The notes: generated by a model from the letters alone, not told the origin. A DNA stretch of 64,000 nucleotides from Fibrobacter sp. (GCF_017545445.1 NZ_JAFWOM010000027.1:53892-117891), one strand, 5' to 3'. Positions 8,557-17,614 are shown, counted from the first letter of the stretch. Program-made: numbers and translations.

Positions 8557-9222
8557 TTATAGAAAACTTTTAATTAGTGATAAAATAGATGATGCGTTCC
8601 CAAAGTCGGACAAAAGTGATGAACCTTTTGAATTGATTACGGCATCGTGAATTTCTTGCAGTATCTTTAATGCCTTAGCCCTGTCAATCTCAACAGCGTC
8701 TTTTGTTTTTTCGTCTTCGGCCCTAACGAAAATGATATCCTTGTCCTTCTTGAAGGAATCCTTCGCTTGTTGGATATATTTTTTATCGACATTCTTTAGG
8801 CAAAGACGGTCGTAATCAAGACTTTCCTTGCTATTCTTTTTGATGAATTCCACATCTTTTACTGTGGCACGAGAGGAATTGATTCTCTTGAATAGCGAAG
8901 GTGCCGCCTTCATTTCCTTAATGATAATTCCAGCTTCTTCGGCAAGGCGGATGATAAGTGATGTCCCCTTGGGACCTGTGCCTGGATAACCTGATGTTAA
9001 TCCACTTTTGATAAAGACAATGTAATCCTGATTTTCAAAGCATAGCATAAGAGCGTGATAATTTTCGCAAGTCAGGATTGTCATGTCCACAATTTTGCGA
9101 CTCCCATAGAGAAGCCTCATAAAGTCGTCAATACAGTATTGAGTCGCACTTGTCGAACCTTCATATTTGATGTCGATGCTATATAAACCGAGTGGATCGT
9201 TATCTAAAAGCATTTTGTTCAC
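8557..9222 (-). CDS. Unknown protein encoded with RloA/RloB
   Basis: 221 residues, not recognised. It begins 3 bp after the rloB-like stop codon on the same strand, so it is almost certainly the third gene of that operon. The sequence is soluble, with a mixed alpha/beta N-terminal half containing a glycine-rich SGYPGTGPKGTS loop near residue 78, and a charged helical C-terminal half that ends in hydrophobic LLSDFGNASSILSLIKSFL. No nuclease, helicase or membrane signature is visible. It could be a sensor, inhibitor or accessory factor. The nearest alternative start is Met4; the ribosome site is weak, consistent with coupling to rloB. Confidence 0.75.
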   Translation of the reverse strand: MNKMLLDNDPLGLYSIDIKYEGSTSATQYCIDDFMRLLYGSRKIVDMTILTCENYHALMLCFENQDYIVFIKSGLTSGYPGTGPKGTSLIIRLAEEAGIIIKEMKAAPSLFKRINSSRATVKDVEFIKKNSKESLDYDRLCLKNVDKKYIQQAKDSFKKDKDIIFVRAEDEKTKDAVEIDRAKALKILQEIHDAVINSKGSSLLSDFGNASSILSLIKSFL

Positions 9223-9225
9223 CTT

Positions 9226-9969
9226 TTAGTGGCCTGAGCTTCCGGTCTTTTCTTCTTCCCGAACTTTCTCTGCCGTCAATTCCGGATTTCTCAATTCAAA
9301 TACAAGTTCATCGACGTGTGTGCAAGGATTTTGTGATCTCGGCGTATTTGTTGAATCTTTGAAATTATTTCTAAGCGTTTTGGCCCGTGCAAATGCATCC
9401 GCTTCATTGCCGAGTTTTGTTACATGCTCGTAAATTTGGGAATCACCTTTGGAATAGTCGTAAAGAGCTTCAGAATTGGTTTTGTGCAATTCATTGCGGA
9501 TGGCGGCTTCTAGCAAATCGCAGAGATCTTTGCGATTTGTACTTGTTGAAACATCTTTAAAGTGTAGTAGCAACCAAAGTTCAAAACTTTCGTTTGACCA
9601 CGCGCAATTGATTTTGTGTTCTGCGGCTTGTTGGATGGCTTCGTCAAAATCGGGAAATTCGTCTCTGTCGAAGACTACCCAGACGCGGTCGTATTCCTGG
9701 TGGTTGTATTTTATTTGTCGATGAACTTTTCCGACAAGAGCGGTCGTTGATTTCCCTTTGCCCTGCACGGAAATGTTGATACTGAATCGGTTCGATTTTT
9801 CGAGTTCCGCTTTAAGCGCGTTGAAATAGTTCGGCTCTGTCTGCGTGCCTTCGGTTGCAATCAAAAACGTGAGCTTTACGAATCGCTCTTTGGGTTGCGA
9901 TTCCTGCTCAATTCGTTTAGCGTGTAGTTCTTCTTCCTGTGCAATTTCTTTTAACGAGAGTTTTTTCAT
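9226..9969 (-). CDS. rloB: RloB-like protein with TOPRIM-type fold
   Basis: 247 residues. After a charged leader of about 30 residues comes FLIATEGTQTEPNYF, the conserved glutamate-containing first motif of RloB, then DRVWVVFDRDEF with the DxD-type acidic pair, and WSNESFELWLLLHF, all characteristic of the family. RloB is thought to have a TOPRIM-like nuclease fold. It lies 1 bp downstream of an RloA-type ATPase gene, the usual pairing in restriction-linked and defence islands. The pair resembles, in logic, other ATPase plus TOPRIM systems such as PARIS and OLD-like systems. The trigger and target are unknown. Confidence 0.85.
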   Translation of the reverse strand: MKKLSLKEIAQEEELHAKRIEQESQPKERFVKLTFLIATEGTQTEPNYFNALKAELEKSNRFSINISVQGKGKSTTALVGKVHRQIKYNHQEYDRVWVVFDRDEFPDFDEAIQQAAEHKINCAWSNESFELWLLLHFKDVSTSTNRKDLCDLLEAAIRNELHKTNSEALYDYSKGDSQIYEHVTKLGNEADAFARAKTLRNNFKDSTNTPRSQNPCTHVDELVFELRNPELTAEKVREEEKTGSSGH

Positions 9970-9970
9970 C

Positions 9971-11236
9971 CTAACTCCTTAAGAAGGGGATTGCACCATA
10001 TTTACCATTTATATAGTCTTTTTCGTAAACACGATCGTTGCGGATTTTGTCGCCGTTCTGTTCTCTGATATCGCTTAGTGGATAAATGTCTGTTGATTCG
10101 TCGTTTCTGTCTTTTTCTGCAAACCAAATCTGATCCCTGCGGAAAATTTTGTTACTGAGCAAATTTGTATCATGTGTTGCGAATATTAATTGCGCGTTAT
10201 TCGGATTTGATTCGGGAGAATTGAATATTTCAATGATTTTCTTAGTAAGCAAAGGATGCAGTTTGGCGTCAAATTCATCAACAACGATTAGTCCTCCCCT
10301 TTCAAGAGTGTCTATAATCGGTCCGGACATATTGATGATTTTTTTCGTCCCTTCCGACTCCATTTCGTCGTTATAAAAGAACATTTCCTTGATGGAACCG
10401 TCTAGTTTATGAACCATGTGTCCTGTTTTTATTGTAGGAGTTTTGGCTTCGTTTAAATCTTCTGGCAAAATATTTCTCAATTCACTTTCAGCGTGAGCTT
10501 CGGTTAGAAGATATTCTTTAAGACCTATTTCAGATTTTTGAATGTTTGAAAATCCTAAATCCATATTGGTGACAAATGCTTTTGCTTGATTCGAAGTTTT
10601 GTCATCTGCGAATAAGTAATTGCATGAAAAGATTTTAAAACTTGAATCATTTACGCCGGAGGTGACTCTCAAATCTTCAAACCATTTCATTATAGATAGT
10701 GAAGTTTTTCCATTCAGCTGTGTCACAAGGGATAAAAACAGGCGGTTGTCTGCAGTGGATTCTTCTTTGCCTATTCCTTCAGGAAAATCTTTTGTCACGC
10801 CGATTCCTTCATTGTTTCGAATAAAGAGAATCTTTTCGTGATCATTTTTTATGATGTACAGCCATTCGCCATTAATTTTCTTTGGACTGTATTCAAAGCC
10901 ATACTTATAGGTATTGTTGTCCGATGTAAATACAACTTCGAAAAAAGTTGGCTTCTGCAAATAAAGTTCGTCCAGTTTAAAAGGATCGGTTTTCAGTTCT
11001 TCTGTCGGATTTGTCTTCACGGAAGAAAGCAAAACCTTTTTCATCATTCCTATAGCTGAGATCAAGTTGCTTTTGCCGCTAGAATTCGCGCCATAAATAG
11101 CTACAGACGGCAACAGTTTAAAGTTGTTGTCTTCCCGGACGAACTCCTTATGTTCTTGGATGGAGGCTGCCTTCAAAGAAAAGGTCTTGTTTTCTTTAAA
11201 GGAACGGAAATTGCCGACGGTAAACGATAAAAGCAT
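9971..11236 (-). CDS. rloA: RloA-like ATP-binding protein
   Basis: 421 residues from the ATG at 11236, which I prefer to an upstream in-frame start at 11272: AAGGA stands nine bases before it, the product then begins MLLSFTVGNFRSF as expected for this ATPase class, and the earlier start falls inside a palindrome. Visible motifs are Walker A YGANSSGKSNL near residue 47, Walker B LIVVDEFDAKLHP near 315 and a switch histidine in FATHDTNLL near 350, the pattern of AAA_15/AAA_21 ATPases. It is first in the operon with the RloB-like gene and a third gene, and is divergent from mcrB. Confidence 0.85.
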   Translation of the reverse strand: MLLSFTVGNFRSFKENKTFSLKAASIQEHKEFVREDNNFKLLPSVAIYGANSSGKSNLISAIGMMKKVLLSSVKTNPTEELKTDPFKLDELYLQKPTFFEVVFTSDNNTYKYGFEYSPKKINGEWLYIIKNDHEKILFIRNNEGIGVTKDFPEGIGKEESTADNRLFLSLVTQLNGKTSLSIMKWFEDLRVTSGVNDSSFKIFSCNYLFADDKTSNQAKAFVTNMDLGFSNIQKSEIGLKEYLLTEAHAESELRNILPEDLNEAKTPTIKTGHMVHKLDGSIKEMFFYNDEMESEGTKKIINMSGPIIDTLERGGLIVVDEFDAKLHPLLTKKIIEIFNSPESNPNNAQLIFATHDTNLLSNKIFRRDQIWFAEKDRNDESTDIYPLSDIREQNGDKIRNDRVYEKDYINGKYGAIPFLRS

Positions 11237-11251
11237 AATTCTACATCCTTG

Positions 11252-11276
11252 AATTTTGAGAGAATTTCTCAAAATT
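11252..11276. promoter_or_regulatory. Perfect 10-bp inverted repeat before rloA
   Basis: AATTTTGAGA and TCTCAAAATT face each other across GAATT, 15 bp upstream of the preferred rloA start. It is not followed by a T-run in the direction of transcription, so an operator or a leader hairpin is likelier than a terminator. It may control the rloA operon alone or also the divergent mcrBC genes, whose start is about 200 bp away. Confidence 0.4.
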
Positions 11277-11473
11277 TACATTATTTCTTTATAAAAAACA
11301 AGATTTCGATTTAGAAAATGAGAAAGCGTTTCAAAAATAAACAATATTTGGGCCAATTACGCGCACTGGAAGGGTAAATTCCCAGATTTTGGTCGTATTG
11401 CTTCAAAATCGACAATTTCGGCACCTATGAGAAAGATGTTTATGTATTTTTGTGGAAAATTGCGGAGATTAAT

Positions 11474-13954
11474 ATGATTAGCCTGAATGATTTAAAAAAT
11501 AGTTTAAGCTCATTTTATAAAGATCTTTTCCAAAAAGAGCTAGAGAATGGAGATATAGAAGCTCCCGCTAATGAAGTAGAGTCGTGTTGGGTGAATCTCT
11601 GTAAATTTGAAGATTCTGAATCCGAAAAACACCTGAGTAGTATTGACTTATACTGTCAAACAGGTTGGAAAAATTCTAGTCCGATTGGTCCTGAAGACAT
11701 TGTATATGCTTTCGCTTTGTATCGAAATGGAAAAGATTTCTTTAATTGCGATAGCGAAGAAGAACTCTGTAATGTAATAACAGAAGATGAATCCTTGTCT
11801 AAATATTATGATGCAGAATGTTATAACTTATATCGAATAAAAGAGAAGCAACTGTTTCTTCAATATGAAAGCTCATCTAATAATCCGAGGGGCGGGGCTA
11901 ACGCAATATATGTATCGTATTATTTCAAGCAGAGTGAAACGAGAAAAGACGATTGTCTGCGTTTCTTTCTTAAAGAACTTGTTGATAACAATTTTCTAAA
12001 AGAAGAAGAAATTGAAAAAATTAAGCAAAGTATTCTTGGTAAATATTTAGGTGATAAGAACGATACAAAAGAACAGCAATACTTCATTGCAAAAATTACA
12101 GATGCACCAAAAATATTTGCAGAATCAGTCATTCATAATCATTGGCGAATGCAGCAGAGATATGATCATGAAAAGTATGCAAATGCAGTTACAATAAACT
12201 TAGGAAATGCAAAACAGGTTCATAAAGGTGATATTCTTATTTTGGATAATGGAGGTGCTTTGTATGCATATGGAGTTGTTAAAGAGAGCCCTAAGAATGT
12301 TATTGCGAAGGCCTCGTTGAAGGAGATTATAGAAAAGCGAGTGCATACATATCCTGCCAAAGAAGGCTTTATTGCTTACGATGATTGTAGCGCGTATTAC
12401 GAACAGAATTACAAAGGGTGCAATTCTGATTGGAGTCAATTTATAGATGTTGAAAGATGGGAATCTTTCTGTCCTAAAAATCCCGTGAGCAATTCTGGCG
12501 TGCAAGATGCAGCGGGAGGACTTTCGGTACATTCAATTTTCAGCGTTAAATCTGAATGGGCTAAAGGGAAAATAAAGGAACTTGACGGACACTTTGCGAC
12601 AAATAGAACGGAGGCTGATAAAATGCGAGAGGATAACAAACGCTTACTTGAACAGAAAAAGAACATTATTCTTCAAGGAGCGCCGGGGACAGGAAAGACA
12701 TATGCAACAGCTGCTTTAGCTTTATCTATGGTGGACCCTAATTTCAACGCTTTTGACGATCATGCCCTTGTTATGGCTCGCTATGAAGAGCTTCAAAAGG
12801 AAGGCCAAATTGCATTTACAACATTCCATCAATCGCTGGATTATGAAGATTTCGTTGAAGGTATTAAACCCCAGAAAAAAGGCGATGGCGTAATTTATGA
12901 TATTGAGGATGGAATCTTTAAAAAGATTAAAGATTTGGCTTTGACAAATTATGAGGATAGCAAAAAATCCGACAAGGAATTGAAATCAGAAACCGATACA
13001 AAAATCCTTTTTGAAAAATTCTGTTCAAAGTTAGAAGAAGATTTATTAAAAAATGACGGCATAGAGTTGATACCTCATAGCATTTTAAAGATTAGAGATG
13101 TGTTTCGTAAAAGTGATGGTTCTGCCAAATCAATCTCCATATCAAGAACTGTTGATAGTCCGTACCAATCACTTTCGCTAGATATGGTACAACGAGATTA
13201 TCAAAAATTTAAAAATGGCGAAATCAAATCATATGAGGATATAAAACCCAAATATGAAAGTAAATCTTTGTATCATGGAAATGCCATCTATTATTATGAA
13301 TTGTTCAAAAAAATGAAGGCGTTTGAAGAGGCTAATGGTAGTATGGCTTCGACGCAAACAGAAAAAGTCGAATTAAAGAACTACGTCCTCATTATTGACG
13401 AAATCAACCGTGGTAACGTTTCCAAGATTTTCGGCGAATTGATTTCTTTGTTGGAAGCTGACAAGCGTATTGGCGGGGACCATCCTCTTACTGTAACGCT
13501 CCCGTATTCTAAGGAATCTTTCTCTGTTCCGTCGAACCTTTATATCATCGGTACGATGAATACAACAGACCGTAGCGTTGGTTCAATTGACTATGCCGTG
13601 CGCCGTCGATTTGCGTTTGTGACTCTGGAAGCGGATGAAAATAAGGTTCCCGAAGGAAACGCTCGGAATTTATTCAATGCCGTGAAAAACTTCCTAAATA
13701 AATCTAAGTACGACATGGACATCGAAGACTTGATGGTTGGCCATAGTTACTTTATGACTGCTAACGAAGATTCGTTGAAAATGAAATGGCGATATGAAAT
13801 CCTGCCACTTCTGATGGAGTATCATAAAGACGGAATCATCAGCATGTCCCCATTGAAGGATGATTCTGGTAATGAAATTGCGGATGTAAAGAAGGACTAT
13901 GCCAAATTTGTAGAAGCATGGCAAAAGAAAGAATCTGATTCGCCTAATTCATAA
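11474..13954 (+). CDS. mcrB: McrB-type AAA+ GTPase of a type IV restriction system
   Basis: 826 residues from ATG 11474, chosen because GGAGA stands six bases before it; an in-frame TTG at 11450 has no ribosome site. The first 380 residues are likely the DNA-recognition part; around 190-330 there is a beta-rich stretch (INLGNAKQVHKGDILILDN) that may be an EVE/YTH-like module, which I cannot confirm. The AAA+ core follows: Walker A GAPGTGKT near 402, a long insertion, Walker B LIIDEINRGN near 640 and IGTMNTTDRS with an arginine-rich AVRRRFAF near 700, as in McrB. The stop overlaps the mcrC start by one base. The complex would cut modified DNA. Confidence 0.9.
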   Translation: MISLNDLKNSLSSFYKDLFQKELENGDIEAPANEVESCWVNLCKFEDSESEKHLSSIDLYCQTGWKNSSPIGPEDIVYAFALYRNGKDFFNCDSEEELCNVITEDESLSKYYDAECYNLYRIKEKQLFLQYESSSNNPRGGANAIYVSYYFKQSETRKDDCLRFFLKELVDNNFLKEEEIEKIKQSILGKYLGDKNDTKEQQYFIAKITDAPKIFAESVIHNHWRMQQRYDHEKYANAVTINLGNAKQVHKGDILILDNGGALYAYGVVKESPKNVIAKASLKEIIEKRVHTYPAKEGFIAYDDCSAYYEQNYKGCNSDWSQFIDVERWESFCPKNPVSNSGVQDAAGGLSVHSIFSVKSEWAKGKIKELDGHFATNRTEADKMREDNKRLLEQKKNIILQGAPGTGKTYATAALALSMVDPNFNAFDDHALVMARYEELQKEGQIAFTTFHQSLDYEDFVEGIKPQKKGDGVIYDIEDGIFKKIKDLALTNYEDSKKSDKELKSETDTKILFEKFCSKLEEDLLKNDGIELIPHSILKIRDVFRKSDGSAKSISISRTVDSPYQSLSLDMVQRDYQKFKNGEIKSYEDIKPKYESKSLYHGNAIYYYELFKKMKAFEEANGSMASTQTEKVELKNYVLIIDEINRGNVSKIFGELISLLEADKRIGGDHPLTVTLPYSKESFSVPSNLYIIGTMNTTDRSVGSIDYAVRRRFAFVTLEADENKVPEGNARNLFNAVKNFLNKSKYDMDIEDLMVGHSYFMTANEDSLKMKWRYEILPLLMEYHKDGIISMSPLKDDSGNEIADVKKDYAKFVEAWQKKESDSPNS

Positions 13955-15309
13955 TGTCAGTATTTCCATTTACAGAGCATGATGGCCTTTGCGGATGTGC
14001 GGAAAAGGCTGAATTCGATGCGATGATGTCATCGGGTGGCTTTTCCAATATTCCGTCAAGTATTCCAAATATCAAATCTATTAAAGATGTCAAATACCTC
14101 GGTATTGTCAAAGACGGAGAAAACCTAAAAGCCCATTATTATATTGGTGCCTCTTGGTTCATAAAAGACAAGTGTGCTTTTGTCGTAAAGCCCAAAGTGG
14201 AAGTTGATTATATCAAGTTATTCATGACGGCGCTGGAACTGAATTCCGAAAATGAGGCTGCATATTTCTCTAATTACTATTACATTGATTTTGAAAAGCC
14301 TGCAATTAAGACGAATGCCTTGGATAATGTAATCACGCCGCTTCTTATTCTGCATTACATCTCCCTGCTCAGGCACCTTGTTTCAAGGGGACTCAAGAAG
14401 GGCTATGTCGTTCGGGAAGAAAACTTGCAGTCCAAAATCCGTGGGCGAATCCTGTTGCAAAGGCATTTGACGAAAAATGTTTTCGCCAAGCGTGAAGACC
14501 GTGTTTTTTGCCGATTTCAGGAATTCACGGAAGATATTCCAGAGAACAGGATTCTCAAAAAGGCTTTGTCGTTCTCTGTGCGGTTTATAAATCAATACGA
14601 TAGTTTCAAAAGCCATTTGCAAGAATTGACTCCACAGTTGTCAATGATTGGTTCCGCTTTCGAGAATGTTTCTGAAGACGTAACGATTGCTCAAGTTGCA
14701 AAGGTCAATGCCGGCAAGATATTCCGCCATTATGAATCCGCTATCAAGGTCGCGAAACTGATTCTTCGGCATTTCGATTATTCCATTGACAACGCTTCGG
14801 AAACTGCGCAGAGTGTACGACCATTCTGTATAGATATGCCTCGCCTTTATGAAATGTATGTGTTGAGTCTGCTCCGCAAGGCTTATGGCGACCAGATTAA
14901 ATTCCAGGTGAAGGGATCACACAAGACGCAGGTTGATTATATTGATGTCAAAGAACAGATCATTCTTGACGCGAAGTATAAGCCGTGCTATAAAAAAGGT
15001 GATATTGGCATAACCGAAGATGTGAGAGAAATTAGCGGTTATGCAAGGGATAAGAAAATTCTTAAAGTTTTAAAATGGAACGCGAATATAGCTGACAAGA
15101 AAGGCAAATTTTTGCCGGATTGTGTGATTGTTTACCCTGTTGTACAAGTAGAAGAAAATGACAATGGGGAGTTGCCGAATGTTGTCGCTGAAAAAGCCTG
15201 TTCTTGCAAATATGAATTTGATAAAAATGCGTCTATCGTTAGCCAATGCGACGAAATAAAGGCTTTTGAAGGGCTTTATAAAATAGCGATTCCATTGCCC
15301 AAAAAGTAA
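13954..15309 (+). CDS. mcrC: McrC-type nuclease subunit
   Basis: 451 residues. It starts at the ATG overlapping the mcrB stop (TAATG). The C-terminal third carries the PD-(D/E)XK core of McrC: PRLYEMYVLSLLRKAYG near residue 290, then VDYIDVKEQIILDAKYKP near 330-345 with the catalytic acidic residues and lysine, and a glutamate/tyrosine-rich REISGYARD helix. The N-terminal half should contact the McrB hexamer. Length and layout match family members, and the gene order mcrB-mcrC is standard. A 64-residue protein gene follows after 3 bp. Confidence 0.9.
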   Translation: MSVFPFTEHDGLCGCAEKAEFDAMMSSGGFSNIPSSIPNIKSIKDVKYLGIVKDGENLKAHYYIGASWFIKDKCAFVVKPKVEVDYIKLFMTALELNSENEAAYFSNYYYIDFEKPAIKTNALDNVITPLLILHYISLLRHLVSRGLKKGYVVREENLQSKIRGRILLQRHLTKNVFAKREDRVFCRFQEFTEDIPENRILKKALSFSVRFINQYDSFKSHLQELTPQLSMIGSAFENVSEDVTIAQVAKVNAGKIFRHYESAIKVAKLILRHFDYSIDNASETAQSVRPFCIDMPRLYEMYVLSLLRKAYGDQIKFQVKGSHKTQVDYIDVKEQIILDAKYKPCYKKGDIGITEDVREISGYARDKKILKVLKWNANIADKKGKFLPDCVIVYPVVQVEENDNGELPNVVAEKACSCKYEFDKNASIVSQCDEIKAFEGLYKIAIPLPKK

Positions 15310-15312
15310 TCT

Positions 15313-15507
15313 ATGTTTTCCTTCATCCGCAAATTCTTTGAACGCCGCAGGGCCCTTGCTGCCGAACGTAACCGTTTATGTAACGATTTGCTGCGACGGG
15401 TTTCTTGGGCTCTTTCGGATTATATTGATGCGAGCAAGACTAAGGACTCACTTCAAAAGTGGATTGATGATAAAAGCAAGTTACTTGTAGAAGTAAGTGA
15501 TATTTAG
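15313..15507 (+). CDS. Small charged protein after mcrC, unknown
   Basis: 64 residues, not recognised. The start is 3 bp after the mcrC stop, so it probably belongs to the same operon. The N-terminal FIRKFFERRRALAAERNRLC is amphipathic and strongly basic; the rest is helical with lysines and aspartates and no cysteine motif or membrane span. A function linked to McrBC, to the DUF1016 nuclease downstream, or none of these is possible. Confidence 0.6.
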   Translation: MFSFIRKFFERRRALAAERNRLCNDLLRRVSWALSDYIDASKTKDSLQKWIDDKSKLLVEVSDI

Positions 15508-15556
15508 GGGACGCCTCTCACATCAACCAGCCGCAAAATCGGCTAATGGAGGCTAT

Positions 15557-16591
15557 ATGAAGTCTAAAGAAGTTATCTCGGCTAAGTTGGTTCAAGACGC
15601 CAAGCAAATCATCGAAACTGCACGGAAAAATGCAGTTAGGAGTGTCGATTTCTGCCGTGTTCAAATGTATTGGAATCTTGGCAAGCGGATTTTCGAAGAA
15701 GAGCAGCATGGCAAGAAGCGTGCTGATTATGGAGCGTATATCGTGAAGTCGCTTGCTGAAAAACTGGAAGTTGAATATGGGAGTGGGTTTGGTGTTCGCC
15801 AAATTGAACGTGCTCGTCAATTTTTTCTGTTGTACCCAATTGCGTCCGCATTGCGGACGCAATTGAATTGGTTTCAATATAAGATGCTTATTGCTATTTC
15901 CGACTCCGACAAGCGTGAATATTACGAACTTGAGGCGGTGAACAATGCATGGAACGGTCGCGAACTTGAACGCCAAATTAACAGCCAACTGTACGAACGT
16001 CTTTTGCTCAGCAACGACAAGGAAGCCGTATTGGCGGTTGCTCGCAAGGAGCGCTTCCCTGAAACTCCGCAAGAGGTTATCAAGGATCCGATGGTTCTGG
16101 AATTTCTTGGATTAGAAAAGAATCCAGCCTTTTATGAAAGCGATTTGGAAGGTGCAATAATTTCACACATTACTGAATTTCTGCTCGAACTGGGCAAGGG
16201 ATTCTCCTTTATTGCTCGGCAGAAGCGAATTATGCTTGAAGACGATGAATTTTTCATCGACCTCGTTCTTTACAACAGGCTGCTTCGCTGTTTTGTGATT
16301 ATTGAAATCAAGACGGGCAAAATCACGCATCAAGATCTCGGACAACTCCAAATGTACGTGAATTACCATGACCGCATTGAAAAGCTTCCCGATGAAAATC
16401 CGACAATCGGCATTCTCCTGTGCGCAGGCAAGAATGACTCTGTGGTGAAAATGACATTGCCCGAAAACAATAAAACTATCCTTGCCAGTGAATATAAATT
16501 GTATCTGCCCACTACAGAGCAGTTGGTCAACGAAATCAATGAAGCTAAGGAATTGGCAAAAAAGCAAGAAGCTTGTCGAACTGCACAATGA
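15557..16591 (+). CDS. DUF1016 PD-(D/E)XK nuclease (YhcG/RhaN-like)
   Basis: 344 residues from ATG 15557, supported by GGAGG five bases upstream; the longer frame from 15497 has no such site. The N-terminal half has the DUF1016 block (VDFCRVQMYWNLGKRIFEEE, then YGSGFGVRQIERARQF). The C-terminal nuclease domain has DDEFFIDLVLYNRLL and CFVIIEIKTGK, that is D...ExK, and HQDLGQLQMYV. A 13-bp perfect inverted repeat lies inside the gene. The 3' end looks frameshifted: the +1 frame after about 16568 continues for some 26 plausible residues to a stop at 16650. Members occur with restriction systems and mobile elements. Confidence 0.88.
   Translation: MKSKEVISAKLVQDAKQIIETARKNAVRSVDFCRVQMYWNLGKRIFEEEQHGKKRADYGAYIVKSLAEKLEVEYGSGFGVRQIERARQFFLLYPIASALRTQLNWFQYKMLIAISDSDKREYYELEAVNNAWNGRELERQINSQLYERLLLSNDKEAVLAVARKERFPETPQEVIKDPMVLEFLGLEKNPAFYESDLEGAIISHITEFLLELGKGFSFIARQKRIMLEDDEFFIDLVLYNRLLRCFVIIEIKTGKITHQDLGQLQMYVNYHDRIEKLPDENPTIGILLCAGKNDSVVKMTLPENNKTILASEYKLYLPTTEQLVNEINEAKELAKKQEACRTAQ
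15837..15865. repeat. 13-bp perfect palindrome inside the DUF1016 gene
   Basis: CAATTGCGTCCGC and GCGGACGCAATTG are separated by ATT. The repeat is in frame and encodes part of the PIASALRTQLNW segment between the two conserved N-terminal blocks. Its DNA could form a stable hairpin, and its messenger a strong stem. Confidence 0.8.
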
Positions 16592-16747
16592 GCTGAATAA
16601 GAATAAGCATGTCTCGATAATGAAGGATTTAAAAAATAGGGCTTTTTGATAAAAAGTTGGAAAAACGGGCAAAAATGCACTGAAAATGGTTGGAAAAGCG
16701 GGAAAATCACCTAATTCGCTAATATGGATTAGAGAAGTTCAAAAAAA

Positions 16748-16779
16748 GGTCATCGCGTTGCTTCACGATGACCGTTTTT
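16748..16779. terminator. Bidirectional rho-independent terminator
   Basis: GGTCATCG and CGATGACC pair across a ten-base loop, with a run of T after the plus-strand arm and a run of A before the other arm. It can end both the DUF1016 transcript and the convergent lemA transcript. Confidence 0.8.
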
Positions 16780-16798
16780 AAAATGCTTTTAGCGCGTC

Positions 16799-16878
16799 TA
16801 GATTTTACTGGATCCTATCGGGCGTTGCCCTCCAGAATGACGTTCCTAATCCCTAACCCCTAAAACCTAATACCTATT
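16799..16878. repeat. Intergenic repeat (GGATCC...AATGAC block) plus 7-bp-like repeats
   Basis: ACTGGATCCTATCGGG...CCAGAATGACG belongs to the dispersed hairpin repeat family seen at several intergenic places in this window. It is followed by degenerate CCTAATC/CCTAACC units running up to the lemA stop codon. Confidence 0.55.
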
Positions 16879-17487
16879 CTACTTTATATCAAACTGGACT
16901 TTCGGTGCTGTACTTGCGCCGGCGTCAGCGGAGAAGAGTGCCTTGGGGCTTGCGCCTGCGAAACCTGCGACGAGGTTTGTGGGGAACTGGCGAATGGTGG
17001 TGTTGTATTCCTTGACGGTTTCGTTGTAGCGTTTGCGTTCGACGGCGATGCGGTTTTCGGCGCCTTCGAGTTGCACGCGGAGTTCCTGGAAGCTTTTGTT
17101 GCTCTTCAAGTCAGGGTAGTTTTCAGAGACGGCCATGAGGCGCTGCAAAGCTCCGCTGAGGCTGCCTTGCATTTCCTGGAAGCGCTTGAGGGCGGCTTCG
17201 TCGTTCATGAGGCTTTCGTCGAGCTTGACGGTTCCGCCCATGCGGCTGCGCATGTCCATGACTTCGGTGAGGGTGCTTTTTTCGAAGTTGGCTTCGCCTT
17301 GCACGGTGCTGACGAGATTCGGGATAAGGTCAAAGCGGCGCTGGTAGGTGTTTTCGACTTGTGCCCACTGCGTTTTTACGCCTTCTTCGAGGGCGATGAT
17401 GTTGTTGTAAGCGCTGACGCCTTTCACTGCGACAATGAGGATGATAAGGAGGATAACGGCGGCTGTGATGATAAGGGCTTTTTTCAT
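16879..17487 (-). CDS. lemA: LemA family membrane-anchored protein
   Basis: 202 residues. One N-terminal membrane helix (ALIITAAVILLIILIVAVKG) is followed by the diagnostic YNNIIALEEGVKTQWAQVENTYQRRFDLIPNLVSTVQG, then the EKSTLTEVMDMRS and AENRIAVERKRYNETVKEYN helices and the FPTNLVAGF motif. LemA proteins are helical bundles on the outer face of the inner membrane with no settled function. The length is normal. The gene appears to be transcribed alone; a hairpin with loop CTTC lies between it and the upstream dehydrogenase gene. Confidence 0.92.
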   Translation of the reverse strand: MKKALIITAAVILLIILIVAVKGVSAYNNIIALEEGVKTQWAQVENTYQRRFDLIPNLVSTVQGEANFEKSTLTEVMDMRSRMGGTVKLDESLMNDEAALKRFQEMQGSLSGALQRLMAVSENYPDLKSNKSFQELRVQLEGAENRIAVERKRYNETVKEYNTTIRQFPTNLVAGFAGASPKALFSADAGASTAPKVQFDIK

Positions 17488-17556
17488 GTGGGTTCCAGTA
17501 GGTTGACCGTTTGTTTTTCAGTGTAATAATATACAAATTTCGGAGGGTATAAGGAG

Positions 17557-17576
17557 ATCCCCGCCTTCGCGGGGAT
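17557..17576. terminator. Stable GC-rich hairpin between the dehydrogenase gene and lemA
   Basis: ATCCCCGC and GCGGGGAT pair around CTTC. It lacks a strong T-run and contains the GGGATGACA end of the dispersed intergenic repeat, so it may be a weak terminator or simply a repeat copy. Confidence 0.45.
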
Positions 17577-17614
17577 GACAGCTAGGAAAGGACGGGATGA
17601 CAGTTGAAGAGTTC

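Noticed and set aside
8316..8562. Two plus-strand frames over the first GFxxLNP gene
   Set aside because: They lack ribosome sites and family resemblance, while the minus-strand frames have sites, codon-varied motifs and operon spacing.
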